Source of the DNA: a virus
Reading direction: 5' to 3' (one strand)
IMG/VR virus record: IMGVR_UViG_3300033984_000410
Coordinates: 1 to 64,000 of that record
DNA: 64,000 bases
Part shown: piece after piece, positions 54,353 through 63,511 of the stretch
Layout of the letters: every line of letters begins with the position of its first letter
Numbering within the stretch: position 1 is the stretch's first letter
Made by a program: the position numbers and the translations under genes
Notes under the pieces: generated by a model
The model's input: the letters and a program-made list of their open reading frames with translations, nothing else
What the model was told of the DNA's origin: nothing
The model's database searches: none

Positions 54353-55723
54353 ATGGGAAATAATTTAAGACCAATTGGTAGTGAAAAATTGCAAGGTATG
54401 GAGAAAATCAACCGTATGCTTGAAATTGCTAGATATAAAGAATCAACACCTAATCCTATCAATGAGGATAAGTCAGTAGAATACACTAAAACTTTATCTG
54501 ATGGTAACAATTACCAAATCATTAAAGAAAAAAGTGGTTATGTTCTAAAAAGAACATTATTGGAATCAGATGGTAATTCTGATTATTTAGAACCAATGAG
54601 AAATAGAAAATATTACCCATCATATTCTCAAGCATTAAAAAGATTAAATCTTATTGCTAAAGAAGTTAATGTTAATGAAGGTGTTGAAAGTAATACATCT
54701 TTATTTAATGAAAGTCAATCTGACGCTACAAAATATATTTTGAAAATGTCAGCTAACGAACAAGCCCCTGTTGCGGGACAAGTACCTGCTCCAGCACCAG
54801 CCCCCGCGGCTGCACCGGCTCCTGCCCCAGTTGCTGCACCAGCACCAGCTCCGGAAGAAGAATTAGATTTAGATTTTGATATGGAGGATACTGAAGGTGA
54901 AGAGGATGATAATGAACCAGTATCAATAAAAGTTATTCAGAAATTAACTGGAAAATTAGCTCAAAAATTAAGAGCTTTTGACGAGGCTAATGAAGAAGAA
55001 CCAATGTCATCTAAAGATATTAAGTATGTTGTTAATTCTATTTTATCAGCAATTGATGTTGAAGCGTTAGATGAGGAAGATAAAGACGATATCTTAAGTA
55101 AATTAGAAGGTATTGAGGACGAATCTGAATTTGGTGGTGAAGAAGATTTTGATGGACTATCTGACGAAGATGGTTTAGAAGATGAAGAATTAGAAACTGA
55201 ATTACCTGAAGGTGAAATGGGAGAAGCTTTTGATAGCGAAGAAATGACAATGTTTGATGATTTTAGTGAAGATGATTATGAAGAAATTTCTGACCTTAAA
55301 AGTCATATGTCTGGAAACAGAATGAACCCAAGAGCTGACAGAGAGTATCTTGATTTAAGTGATAACGATGAAGATTCTGATAGAACTAAAAAACATTTTG
55401 GTCTTGAACCTCGTCACAGAAAAAATATGGGAGATATGTTTGAAGGTATTTTTTCTGAATCTAAAGTTGATAAAATATTAGAAAGATATTTTGAGACTGA
55501 AAAAACTGAAAATACTAAAAAAACTCCTATCACTGAAAATAGAAAAGTTATTGTTAACAGAATTAAAAATTTATCTGAAAGTATTTCACAAGAAGTAGCT
55601 TCAACTAAGTTTACGAGAAATAACCCAACCGCTAAATTAATTGGTAAAACAACTAAAAACTTTTTAGTATTTGAAAATAATAATACAAAAGTAAGAATCT
55701 CTACTAAAGGTGAAATTCTATGA
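54353..55723 (+). CDS. Acidic putative scaffold or capsid-core protein
   Basis: 456 residues: N-terminal helix (MGNNLRPIGSEKLQGMEKIN), ANEQ (a [x]-N-E-Q site) near residue 135, a Pro/Ala-rich stretch (APAPAPAAAPAPAP) at 143-170, then a very acidic region. Repeated V-N-E, I-N-E and L-S-E sites suit cleavage by a gp21-type protease. Position just before the terminase block fits scaffold or head decoration. No homologue named. Confidence 0.78.
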   Translation: MGNNLRPIGSEKLQGMEKINRMLEIARYKESTPNPINEDKSVEYTKTLSDGNNYQIIKEKSGYVLKRTLLESDGNSDYLEPMRNRKYYPSYSQALKRLNLIAKEVNVNEGVESNTSLFNESQSDATKYILKMSANEQAPVAGQVPAPAPAPAAAPAPAPVAAPAPAPEEELDLDFDMEDTEGEEDDNEPVSIKVIQKLTGKLAQKLRAFDEANEEEPMSSKDIKYVVNSILSAIDVEALDEEDKDDILSKLEGIEDESEFGGEEDFDGLSDEDGLEDEELETELPEGEMGEAFDSEEMTMFDDFSEDDYEEISDLKSHMSGNRMNPRADREYLDLSDNDEDSDRTKKHFGLEPRHRKNMGDMFEGIFSESKVDKILERYFETEKTENTKKTPITENRKVIVNRIKNLSESISQEVASTKFTRNNPTAKLIGKTTKNFLVFENNNTKVRISTKGEIL

Positions 55724-56130
55724 ATCATTTAATTTACGTAAATGAATTAGGACCAAATTATAAAGGCGATAACATTTACGAATTTATTTTTTCGGATACT
55801 ATAGATAATATCTGGGGCGAAAATTGGGAATCAAAACCATCTAATGGTTACCCTTTACCCCCAGATTTAGAATTTGTTAAAAAAGTGGGTGTATTGAAAA
55901 ATGACCTAATAACAATGTCAGTAATTCAGAATTCTGATTATTTCTCAATGATGGATTGTCTTGATGGTGTTGTAGCTTTAGCTTGGGAAAACGAATCGGA
56001 TTATGTTGATTTTAGTCATAAAAAAAGATTAGTGTTCTTATTCGGTGATACTGAAGAATCTGTTAAAGATAAACTATACGAACGAGATATCGTTTTAGAA
56101 ATTGAAAAAAAAACAATATATGAAAATTAA
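55720..56130 (+). CDS. Hypothetical 136-aa protein in head module
   Basis: MNHLIYVNELGPNYKGDNIY; a compact alpha/beta protein with IWGENWESKPSNGYP. Overlaps the previous TGA by 4 bases (ATGA), so it is coupled. Conserved small protein of this phage group, function unknown. Confidence 0.8.
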   Translation: MNHLIYVNELGPNYKGDNIYEFIFSDTIDNIWGENWESKPSNGYPLPPDLEFVKKVGVLKNDLITMSVIQNSDYFSMMDCLDGVVALAWENESDYVDFSHKKRLVFLFGDTEESVKDKLYERDIVLEIEKKTIYEN

Positions 56131-57085
56131 TCACAAATTATTAAAATTGGTTGAGTATGGTATGAAAACTACCACTCTAACTTCCTTGACTGAATCTCAA
56201 GTGAATAATCTATATAATAGATTAGTAGAAGGTAAAAAAGAAACTAAAGAAGCTACAACAACTAATCTTAACGCTAAAGAAACAACTTATAGTTCTGGTG
56301 AAGTTGGAGCTATGAAAACCAAAGGACTTGGTGTTAATGTTAAAAATGGTGAAGTTAGACCAACTGGTGACGGAGGTCTTAAAGTTATCACTAAAGAAGG
56401 TGAAATGACTGAAAAAGCCGAATCTAAACAACAACAAAAATTTATGGGTTTAGCTTTGTCAGTTAAACGAGGTGACACGCCTAAAGGTGAAGTGTCTAAA
56501 AAAGTTAAAGAGACAGCTAAAAAAATGTCTGAAAAAGATTTAGAAGATTTTGCATCTACAGAACATAAAGGTTTACCTAAAAAAGTTAAAAAAGAAGAAA
56601 CTAAAGAAAGTTTTGGATTTGGTGATTATGGTAAAAAATTAGCATCTGCTGCTGCTGGTGCAACTAAAAAGAATTTAGGTCAAATAAGTCCTAGTGTATC
56701 TATTGGTGAATCTAAAGAAGCTATTATAGAAAGAAAAATTATTCAATTGGTTGAGAAACACCTTACACCAAAAATGACTAAACAAGACTTCTTAAATTTA
56801 GTTAAAGAACAAGGAACTAAAGAAGCCCCTGTTAAGACTCCTGTTAAGACACCAACAAAACCAAAAAAAGATAATCCTTATCAACCAAAACATAAACCAG
56901 CTCCTAAAGCTGAAGTTAAAGAACAAGGAACTAAAGAAGCTCCGGTGAAAACTCCGGTAAAAACTCCTACAAGACCAAAACCGTTTAATCCTTATCAGCC
57001 AAAGCATAAACCAGCTCCTAAAGCTGAAAATAAAGATTTACCTGAATGGTTATCTTTCACATCATTAGGTCTTAAATTAAAATAA
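56120..57085 (+). CDS. Basic structural protein with DUF3008-like domain and two repeats
   Basis: 321 residues from ATG 56120 inside the end of the previous gene. Residues about 95-150 (KFMGLALSVKRGDTPKGEVS and DLEDFASTEHKGLPKKV) match a short motif in phage virion proteins. Near the C-terminus a 38-residue lysine/proline-rich unit is repeated twice (VKEQGTKEAPVKTPVKTPT). Many E-x-Q and L-x-E sites. Likely packaged or neck-associated, DNA-contacting. Confidence 0.75.
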   Translation: MKINHKLLKLVEYGMKTTTLTSLTESQVNNLYNRLVEGKKETKEATTTNLNAKETTYSSGEVGAMKTKGLGVNVKNGEVRPTGDGGLKVITKEGEMTEKAESKQQQKFMGLALSVKRGDTPKGEVSKKVKETAKKMSEKDLEDFASTEHKGLPKKVKKEETKESFGFGDYGKKLASAAAGATKKNLGQISPSVSIGESKEAIIERKIIQLVEKHLTPKMTKQDFLNLVKEQGTKEAPVKTPVKTPTKPKKDNPYQPKHKPAPKAEVKEQGTKEAPVKTPVKTPTRPKPFNPYQPKHKPAPKAENKDLPEWLSFTSLGLKLK

Positions 57086-57090
57086 TAGTT

Positions 57091-58428
57091 ATGAGTTTAA
57101 ATTCTAAAATAGAACAAATATTAAAAGCGAAAACTAAACTTGAAACTAAATTAATTCAAGAAGGTTTAACTAAAAAAGAACATAGTGTTTTGAATGAAAT
57201 CAATTCTACTATGAAAGAACAGATAGATTACGAAGGTCCTGAAAGAATGGAACCGGGTATTGAGAGAAAGATTACATCAAAAGAAACTCCTTTTGCTGGA
57301 CATCCTGCAATTCCTGAAGGTGACAAAGATTTTATTGAAACTATTTCATCTAAAAGATTTAAGGATTCTGTAGCTAAAGTTAGAAGATTTTTAGGTGACA
57401 CAACACCTATCCAAGGTCGTAATCCAATGATGGGTTTAATGTCTATGGTTATGAGAGGCTTACAACAGACTATGTCTATAGAGTCTCAAAACAAGGAAAC
57501 TCTTGAGAATTTGGCGGTTGAGTTAGTTAAAAAAGAATTAGGAATACCTGAAGGTTCATTACAATTTGACGCCCAATTAGTTCATAGACCTATGGGTGCC
57601 GCTGAAGGTATGAGAGGTGAAGCTGAAGAACCTAGTGAAGAAGAAGTTAAAGACGCTTTTGCTAAAGCTGAAGAACACCAAGAAGAATTGGCGGATTTCG
57701 CGGATGAATTTGAGAAATTTAATTTAGAAAAAGCTAAAAGAAGACTTATCAACTCATTAATACAAGGTGCTGCTTTTAAAGGTGGTCATATGTATGTTTT
57801 ACTTAATGATGAGTTAAATGCAATTAACCCTAACTTAATGAATTTATATGGTGTTAATCAATCATTGATGGAACACTTATATTGGTTATACCCAGATATG
57901 GAACAAATGGCAGGTTCTGGTGGTGGTCAAATGGGACAATCAGAAGTTGATAATGAAACAGACCCACCTACAGTTGTTGCTCGCGCCGCTACTTTCCCTT
58001 TATTGGTTCACGAATTAGTTAAAGGTGTTTATGAAGTATTTGGAACTCACGGATTACCGGATGACCCAAGACAAGCTGAAATGGTTATGGGTGCTGAAGA
58101 TACTTTACCCGCAGAAATTTGGGATTCTAGATTAGGTCCTATATTTTGGGAAAAATTTACAGATGCTTACCCTGACAAATTATTTGATGAGGATAAAAAA
58201 CATTTACAACATTATCTTTTTGTTAGGTTCTCAAGATTAGATGCTGCGGAATTTATGAAAATTGCAAAATTAATCTTAAAAGGTGACCCACAAGGAAGTA
58301 AATTTATTGATAGAATGGTTAATGAAATCATTGAGGATTTGAAAAAACAAGAATACGAAGATAAGGATAATGATGATTACGATGATGATGATTTGAATGA
58401 TATTGATTTGTCAGCACTTGGTTTTTAA
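57091..58428 (+). CDS. Large head-module protein, unknown function
   Basis: 445 residues: charged N-terminal helix, then a GMRGEAEEPSEEEVKDAFAK acidic linker, a hydrophobic patch (MMGLMSMVMRGLQQ), LLVHELVKGVYEVFGTHGLP and an acidic tail (DNDDYDDDDLNDIDLSALGF). Directly upstream of the terminase with an 18-base gap. Such proteins precede terminase in jumbo T4-like phages. Not identified. Confidence 0.8.
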   Translation: MSLNSKIEQILKAKTKLETKLIQEGLTKKEHSVLNEINSTMKEQIDYEGPERMEPGIERKITSKETPFAGHPAIPEGDKDFIETISSKRFKDSVAKVRRFLGDTTPIQGRNPMMGLMSMVMRGLQQTMSIESQNKETLENLAVELVKKELGIPEGSLQFDAQLVHRPMGAAEGMRGEAEEPSEEEVKDAFAKAEEHQEELADFADEFEKFNLEKAKRRLINSLIQGAAFKGGHMYVLLNDELNAINPNLMNLYGVNQSLMEHLYWLYPDMEQMAGSGGGQMGQSEVDNETDPPTVVARAATFPLLVHELVKGVYEVFGTHGLPDDPRQAEMVMGAEDTLPAEIWDSRLGPIFWEKFTDAYPDKLFDEDKKHLQHYLFVRFSRLDAAEFMKIAKLILKGDPQGSKFIDRMVNEIIEDLKKQEYEDKDNDDYDDDDLNDIDLSALGF

Positions 58429-58445
58429 AAAATTAAATTAACATT

Positions 58446-60218
58446 ATGGCAAACCTAACAAAAGAACAAGTATTAATTGAATATGTAAGATGTCATAAAG
58501 ATATTGAATACGCGTTAAGAACTTATTTACAGACATACGATAATACAGTATCAAAATATGTTCCTTTAGAATTATACCCTGACCAATTATCATTACTTAA
58601 TGATTATGAGGATTATAATGAAAATATTGCATTGAAATACAGACAAGCGGGGGTATCAACAGTTACCGCCGCTTGGGCTTCAATGAAACTATCCTTCGCA
58701 AAAAAAACAAAACCTGAAAAAGTACTTATTATTGCCAATAAATTAGATACATCTTTAGAGATGGCTAATAAAATTAGAGCGTTTGTAGCTCAATGGCCTA
58801 GTTGGGTTGGTATTGACTTTTCAGTAGAAAAAAATTCACAAAAACATTACAAATTAAATAATGGTAGTGAGGTTAAAGCTGTAGCGACATCCAAGGATGC
58901 ACTGCGTGGTTTTACCCCCACTATACTTGTATTTGATGAGGCTGCGTTTATTGACGCTGATAGTGATTTCTGGGCTGCGTGTATGGCATCCCTTTCCACT
59001 GGGGGTAAAGTAATAGTTGTTTCAACTCCCAATGGATTTGACCCTATTTATTACGAAATATACGACCAAGCCTTACGAGGAATGAATGACTTTAAGATAT
59101 CAGAGATGTTTTGGTATCGTGACCCTCGTTATACTAAAGATTTATATTTGGTTAAAACACATGATACCATTCATTATCTTTTAAATAAAGAGGATTACAA
59201 TAAAAATGAACTTATTAGTTGGGCTCATATCCCAGCGGACCAAAGGGATTATGTGGAATTAAAATCAATGATGGATAATGGTTATAAACCATGTTCAAGT
59301 TGGTTTGAGAGTATGGTTAAGAAATTAAAATATGATAAGAGAAAAGTATCACAAGAGTTAGAATGTAACTTTTTAGGTTCTGGTGATAATGTATTTGATT
59401 CTAATTTAATGCAGAACATTCACGAGAATATGATTACTGAACCTAGTAATAAAATGATGGCTAACGCATTATGGTTATGGAAAGAACCGGTGATAGGTCA
59501 TAAATACATTATGGGTGTGGATGTCAGTCGTGGAGATAGTGAGGATTTTAGTTCTTTTCAGATAATTGATTTTGATGAAAGAGAACAAGTTGCTGAATAT
59601 GTTGGGAAAGTTCCCCCCGATGTTATGGCGGAGATTGCATATAAGTGGGCTAATATGTATTCAGCTTATGTGGTTATAGATATTACTGGGGGTATGGGGG
59701 TTTCAACTGCGAGAAAGATGCAGGAGATGGGTTATAAGGATTTATATATTGATGGTGTTGACACCACTAATAAATGGGCTTACAATCCTAAATCGGCAGA
59801 AAAAATACCTGGAATAAATTTTAACAATAAAAGGGTTCAAATTATTGCGTCATACGAAGAAGTATTGCGTCATAAGTTCAGAATATATAGTTCAAGACTA
59901 TACAATGAAATGAATTCCTTTATATATATTAATGGTCGTCCTGACCACCAAAGAGGTCACCATGACGATTTAATTATGTCAATTGCGATGGCAACTTATG
60001 TTGCTGAATCATCATTTAGTAATTTAACTAAAGTTACTGAACATACAAAAGCGATGATTGATTCATGGTCTGTAAATAATAATACTGACATAAATAAATC
60101 TTTAGAGTTTAACCCTGTAATACCAAATTATACAGATAGACAAGGTCAATTTAATGGTGGTAATATAGCTAAAGAAGACTATAACAAATACGGGTGGTTA
60201 TTTGGAGGTATGAGATAA
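58446..60218 (+). CDS. terL: Terminase large subunit (T4 gp17-like)
   Basis: 590 residues. Walker A YRQAGVST (65-72), Walker B LVFDEA (161-166, Asp164/Glu165), TPNGFDP coupling motif, and nuclease residues Asp359 (GVDVSRGD), Asp412 (VIDITGG) and Asp507/508 (HHDDLIMS). It cuts concatemeric DNA and powers packaging through the portal. No small terminase is visible next to it. It anchors the T4-like head module. Confidence 0.97.
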   Translation: MANLTKEQVLIEYVRCHKDIEYALRTYLQTYDNTVSKYVPLELYPDQLSLLNDYEDYNENIALKYRQAGVSTVTAAWASMKLSFAKKTKPEKVLIIANKLDTSLEMANKIRAFVAQWPSWVGIDFSVEKNSQKHYKLNNGSEVKAVATSKDALRGFTPTILVFDEAAFIDADSDFWAACMASLSTGGKVIVVSTPNGFDPIYYEIYDQALRGMNDFKISEMFWYRDPRYTKDLYLVKTHDTIHYLLNKEDYNKNELISWAHIPADQRDYVELKSMMDNGYKPCSSWFESMVKKLKYDKRKVSQELECNFLGSGDNVFDSNLMQNIHENMITEPSNKMMANALWLWKEPVIGHKYIMGVDVSRGDSEDFSSFQIIDFDEREQVAEYVGKVPPDVMAEIAYKWANMYSAYVVIDITGGMGVSTARKMQEMGYKDLYIDGVDTTNKWAYNPKSAEKIPGINFNNKRVQIIASYEEVLRHKFRIYSSRLYNEMNSFIYINGRPDHQRGHHDDLIMSIAMATYVAESSFSNLTKVTEHTKAMIDSWSVNNNTDINKSLEFNPVIPNYTDRQGQFNGGNIAKEDYNKYGWLFGGMR

Positions 60219-60240
60219 AAATATTTCTCAATTACCATAT

Positions 60241-60249
60241 AGGACTATT
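60241..60249 (+). promoter_or_regulatory. TATTTATA candidate late promoter
   Basis: GGACTATTTATAT about 35 bases before ATG 60282. Confidence 0.4.
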
Positions 60250-60281
60250 TATATGGGAAGAAAATAAGTTATATTAAGAAT

Positions 60282-62147
60282 ATGGAAAATAATCAAAACA
60301 ATCAAAATAATTTAACTGTTTGGCAAAGATTATCAAAAGCGTTTGGTCCTAATTCATTATTGAATCAAGACTATCCGACTTATAAAGTTGATAAAAAAGA
60401 GTTGTTAAAAACAACTTCTAAAGCTGAATACGAAAAAGAAAAGTTACAGGCTCAACAAACTTATTACTTAGGTAATCAGTGGACTAAAATTGAAAGTAAC
60501 TTATATACTCAAGCGGTTTATTATGAACCAACTCGTTTAGCATCATTTTATGATTATGAAAGTATGGAGTACACACCTGAAATTTCTGCAGCATTAGACA
60601 TTTATGGTGAGGAATCAACAACGGTTGACCAAAATGGTCATATGTTACAAGTATTTTCTGAATCAAAACGAATCAAATCAATCTTAACGGATTTATTCAA
60701 CAACGCTTTAGATATTAATACAAATTTACCTATGTGGACAAGAAATACTTGTAAATATGGGGATAATTTCGTTTACCTAAAATTAGATGGTGAAAAAGGT
60801 ATTGTTGGTGCTATGCAACTTCCTAATATTGAAATAGAACGATTAGAGAGAGGTATGGCAGCTAAATCCGCTAATGTTGAGGAATTACCTGAAAATAGAG
60901 GGTTAAGGTTCAAGTGGAAATCTAAAGATATGGAATTTAACACTTGGGAGATTGCTCACTTTAGATTATTAGGTGATGATAGAAAATTACCTTATGGTAC
61001 TTCTATGTTGGAGAAAGCGAGAAGAATTTGGAAACAATTATTACTATCTGAAGACGCGATGTTAATTTATAGAACATCAAGAGCACCTGAGAGAAGAGTA
61101 TTTAAAGTTTTCGTTGGTAATATGGATGATAAAGATGTTGAACCATATGTACAACGTGTTGCGAATAAATTCAAAAGAAGTCAGGTTGTTGATTCAAGTT
61201 CAGGAAATGTTGATATGAGATTTAATCAAATGGCTGTTGACCAAGATTATTTCATCCCTGTTCGTGACCAAGCGGCTGCTTCACCTATTGAGACTTTACC
61301 CGGTGCTCAAAACTTAGCTGAAATCGCGGATATTGAGTATATTCAAAAGAAATTATTAACGGCTCTTAGAGTCCCTAAAGCCTTTTTAGGGTTTGAAGAA
61401 CCTGTTGGTGGTGGTAAAGATTTATCGTTAATGGATATTCGTTTCGCAAGAACAATTAATAGAATACAAAATTGTATGATTGCCGAATTAAATAAAATTG
61501 CAATTATTCATTTATTTTTATTAGGTTTTGAAGATGAGTTATCTAATTTTACATTAGGTTTAACTAACCCATCAAGTCAAGCGGATTTATTAAAAATTGA
61601 CATATTCAAAGAAAAATTGTTGGCTTATAAAGATGCTGTAGCACCTATTGAGGGTATTGCTCCGGTTTCTGTATCTTGGGCTAAAAAACATATCCTAGGA
61701 TTTTCTGATGAAGAAATTAAACTTGATTTACAACAACAACGTATTGAGAAAGCGGCCGGTGCTGAATTAACTAATACCGCAACAGTTATTACTCATACAG
61801 GTATCTTTGATAATATTGATAAGTTATATGGTAATAAACCTGGAGCTCCACAAGCTGCCGGTGCAACACCACCAGCAGAACCTGGAAGTGAAGGTGGCGG
61901 AGAAGATTTTGGTGCGTTAGGCGGAGCCCCTGAGATGGGTGGTGAAGAATTAGGTGGAACTCCACCTCCAGGACCTGAAGCAGGTGGTGAAGCTGGGGTA
62001 ACACCAGAATCATTTAAGAAAACCAACCATAACATTTTATTAGAAAATGAAGGGCTATTTAATGACGATTCTTACATCAATTTATCTAAAGGTGAAAATT
62101 ATTTAGGAGAAATTGAAGACCAATTGGATAAACTTCTGAATGGTTAG
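60282..62147 (+). CDS. Portal vertex protein (T4 gp20-like)
   Basis: 621 residues: WQRLSKAFGPNSLLNQDYPT, YEPTRLASFYDYESMEYTPE, EISAALDIYGEES, YRTSRAPERRVFKVFVGNMD, VDQDYFIPVR and LPGAQNLAEIADIEYIQKKL follow gp20. It forms the dodecameric portal ring. A Gly/Pro/Glu-rich low-complexity stretch at about 525-585 is a later insertion. C-terminal end acidic. Confidence 0.95.
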   Translation: MENNQNNQNNLTVWQRLSKAFGPNSLLNQDYPTYKVDKKELLKTTSKAEYEKEKLQAQQTYYLGNQWTKIESNLYTQAVYYEPTRLASFYDYESMEYTPEISAALDIYGEESTTVDQNGHMLQVFSESKRIKSILTDLFNNALDINTNLPMWTRNTCKYGDNFVYLKLDGEKGIVGAMQLPNIEIERLERGMAAKSANVEELPENRGLRFKWKSKDMEFNTWEIAHFRLLGDDRKLPYGTSMLEKARRIWKQLLLSEDAMLIYRTSRAPERRVFKVFVGNMDDKDVEPYVQRVANKFKRSQVVDSSSGNVDMRFNQMAVDQDYFIPVRDQAAASPIETLPGAQNLAEIADIEYIQKKLLTALRVPKAFLGFEEPVGGGKDLSLMDIRFARTINRIQNCMIAELNKIAIIHLFLLGFEDELSNFTLGLTNPSSQADLLKIDIFKEKLLAYKDAVAPIEGIAPVSVSWAKKHILGFSDEEIKLDLQQQRIEKAAGAELTNTATVITHTGIFDNIDKLYGNKPGAPQAAGATPPAEPGSEGGGEDFGALGGAPEMGGEELGGTPPPGPEAGGEAGVTPESFKKTNHNILLENEGLFNDDSYINLSKGENYLGEIEDQLDKLLNG

Positions 62148-62148
62148 A

Positions 62149-62160
62149 TATTTATATATA
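62149..62160 (+). promoter_or_regulatory. TATTTATA candidate late promoter
   Basis: GATATTTATATA about 12 bases before ATG 62171. Confidence 0.45.
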
Positions 62161-62170
62161 AAAAAGTAAA

Positions 62171-62890
62171 ATGATAAAGTTCGGTATATTAAAATCACAG
62201 GTTGAGAATGTATTATTAGAATCATATAAAAATGATACATTTAAAAAAGAAGTACAAAATTTTAAGAAACTTGTATTAGAAAATAAAAATATTAATAAAA
62301 TATTTTATCTATATGATGATTTAACCTCTAACAAGGGGTTAAATGAATCTATAGTTAATGAATACATCACTGAATGTATTTCAATTTATGAAAATACAAT
62401 TAATAAAATTACACCATCCGATATTGATAAATTAAAGAAATGGGTTGGTAATAATAAAACAGAAAATATATATGAATCTGTTGACAATTTATTTTCAAAA
62501 GATGTTCTTATGATTGAGTCAAGAATTCAATCTAAAAAAGTTATTTCAGAAACTTTAAAAGTATCCCCTAAACAAATTCAGGAAAATGTTAACATACCTT
62601 TAGGTTCAATGGTTAATATTGCAAATAAAACTATTAACACATTTATTGAAAATTTAGAGGAGTCAGATAAAAAAGAATTAAAAACTTTATTATCAACAGA
62701 TGATGAAGAATTAAAATTAAAGTATGATTCAATTAAAGAAACTATCATCACAAAATTAACTAAAATGAAAGGCGATGAACTAGATGTTTCAACTAACAAT
62801 ACAATCAACGAAACAATTGATAGAGTTGTTTCAGAAAAATATGATAAATTAAATTATGTTAAACTTAAAACTTTAAACGAAAATTTATAA
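62171..62890 (+). CDS. Helical head-module protein
   Basis: 239 residues, mostly charged helix, with LVLENKN, GLNESIVNEYITE and TLNENL (L-x-E sites). Located between portal and prohead protease, where T4 has core proteins gp67/gp68. A core or scaffold role is a reasonable guess, unproven. Confidence 0.75.
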   Translation: MIKFGILKSQVENVLLESYKNDTFKKEVQNFKKLVLENKNINKIFYLYDDLTSNKGLNESIVNEYITECISIYENTINKITPSDIDKLKKWVGNNKTENIYESVDNLFSKDVLMIESRIQSKKVISETLKVSPKQIQENVNIPLGSMVNIANKTINTFIENLEESDKKELKTLLSTDDEELKLKYDSIKETIITKLTKMKGDELDVSTNNTINETIDRVVSEKYDKLNYVKLKTLNENL

Positions 62891-62910
62891 ATCAATCTAT
62901 AAGTTTAAAA

Positions 62911-62940
62911 TCAACCCCTCCGATAACGAGGGGTTTTTTA
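62911..62940 (+). terminator. Rho-independent terminator
   Basis: AACCCCTCC / GAGGGGTTTT hairpin. Confidence 0.85.
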
Positions 62941-63016
62941 TTACCTATATATTTTTTTGACAATAAGGTATTATTTACTTACTTTTTTAAAAAATAAACT
63001 AAAAATATGTACATTA

Positions 63017-63487
63017 ATGAAAAAAGGAAAAACATCACAGATTGATGGATTTGATAATGCAAAAATAACTTACGGAACAGTAGATTCTGTAAATCTAAAA
63101 TCAATTTATCTTAACATACAAACTTGGGTTGAACCAATAACCGAAGTTGAAGATTGGAATAGAATAGTTTTAAACTTAAGTAGAAACATTAAACACTCCA
63201 TTTACGAGGTTATGAATGAAGATGTATTCACAAAAACTTTTATAGTTGATTTAGATTTGAGGTCAAGTGGATTATCAATATTAAAGAAATCATTTATGAA
63301 TTTAGAAATTAATTTTTATCTTAACGATAGTGAAATTGATTTTAAAGATGAAAAAATAAGAAAAACATTGTCAAAAATAACATACGAAATATTCAAAGAG
63401 AATTTTAAAGATAATAAATATTTTAATTTTTATTTAACTAAAACATCTAAATTATGTGATAATATGTTAGAAATAGAAAATTCTTAA
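63017..63487 (+). CDS. Hypothetical head-module protein, 156 aa
   Basis: ATG 63017 (MKKGKTSQIDGFDNAKITYG) is chosen over the hydrophobic longer frame. Alpha/beta, W/N-rich. Lies just upstream of the prohead protease. Unknown; a similar position in T4-like genomes holds small structural proteins. Confidence 0.75.
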   Translation: MKKGKTSQIDGFDNAKITYGTVDSVNLKSIYLNIQTWVEPITEVEDWNRIVLNLSRNIKHSIYEVMNEDVFTKTFIVDLDLRSSGLSILKKSFMNLEINFYLNDSEIDFKDEKIRKTLSKITYEIFKENFKDNKYFNFYLTKTSKLCDNMLEIENS

Positions 63488-63499
63488 TATTTATTAATA
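63487..63499 (+). promoter_or_regulatory. TATTTATT candidate late promoter
   Basis: AATATTTATTAAT about 12 bases before ATG 63512. Confidence 0.45.
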
Positions 63500-63511
63500 A
63501 AAACATTTATT

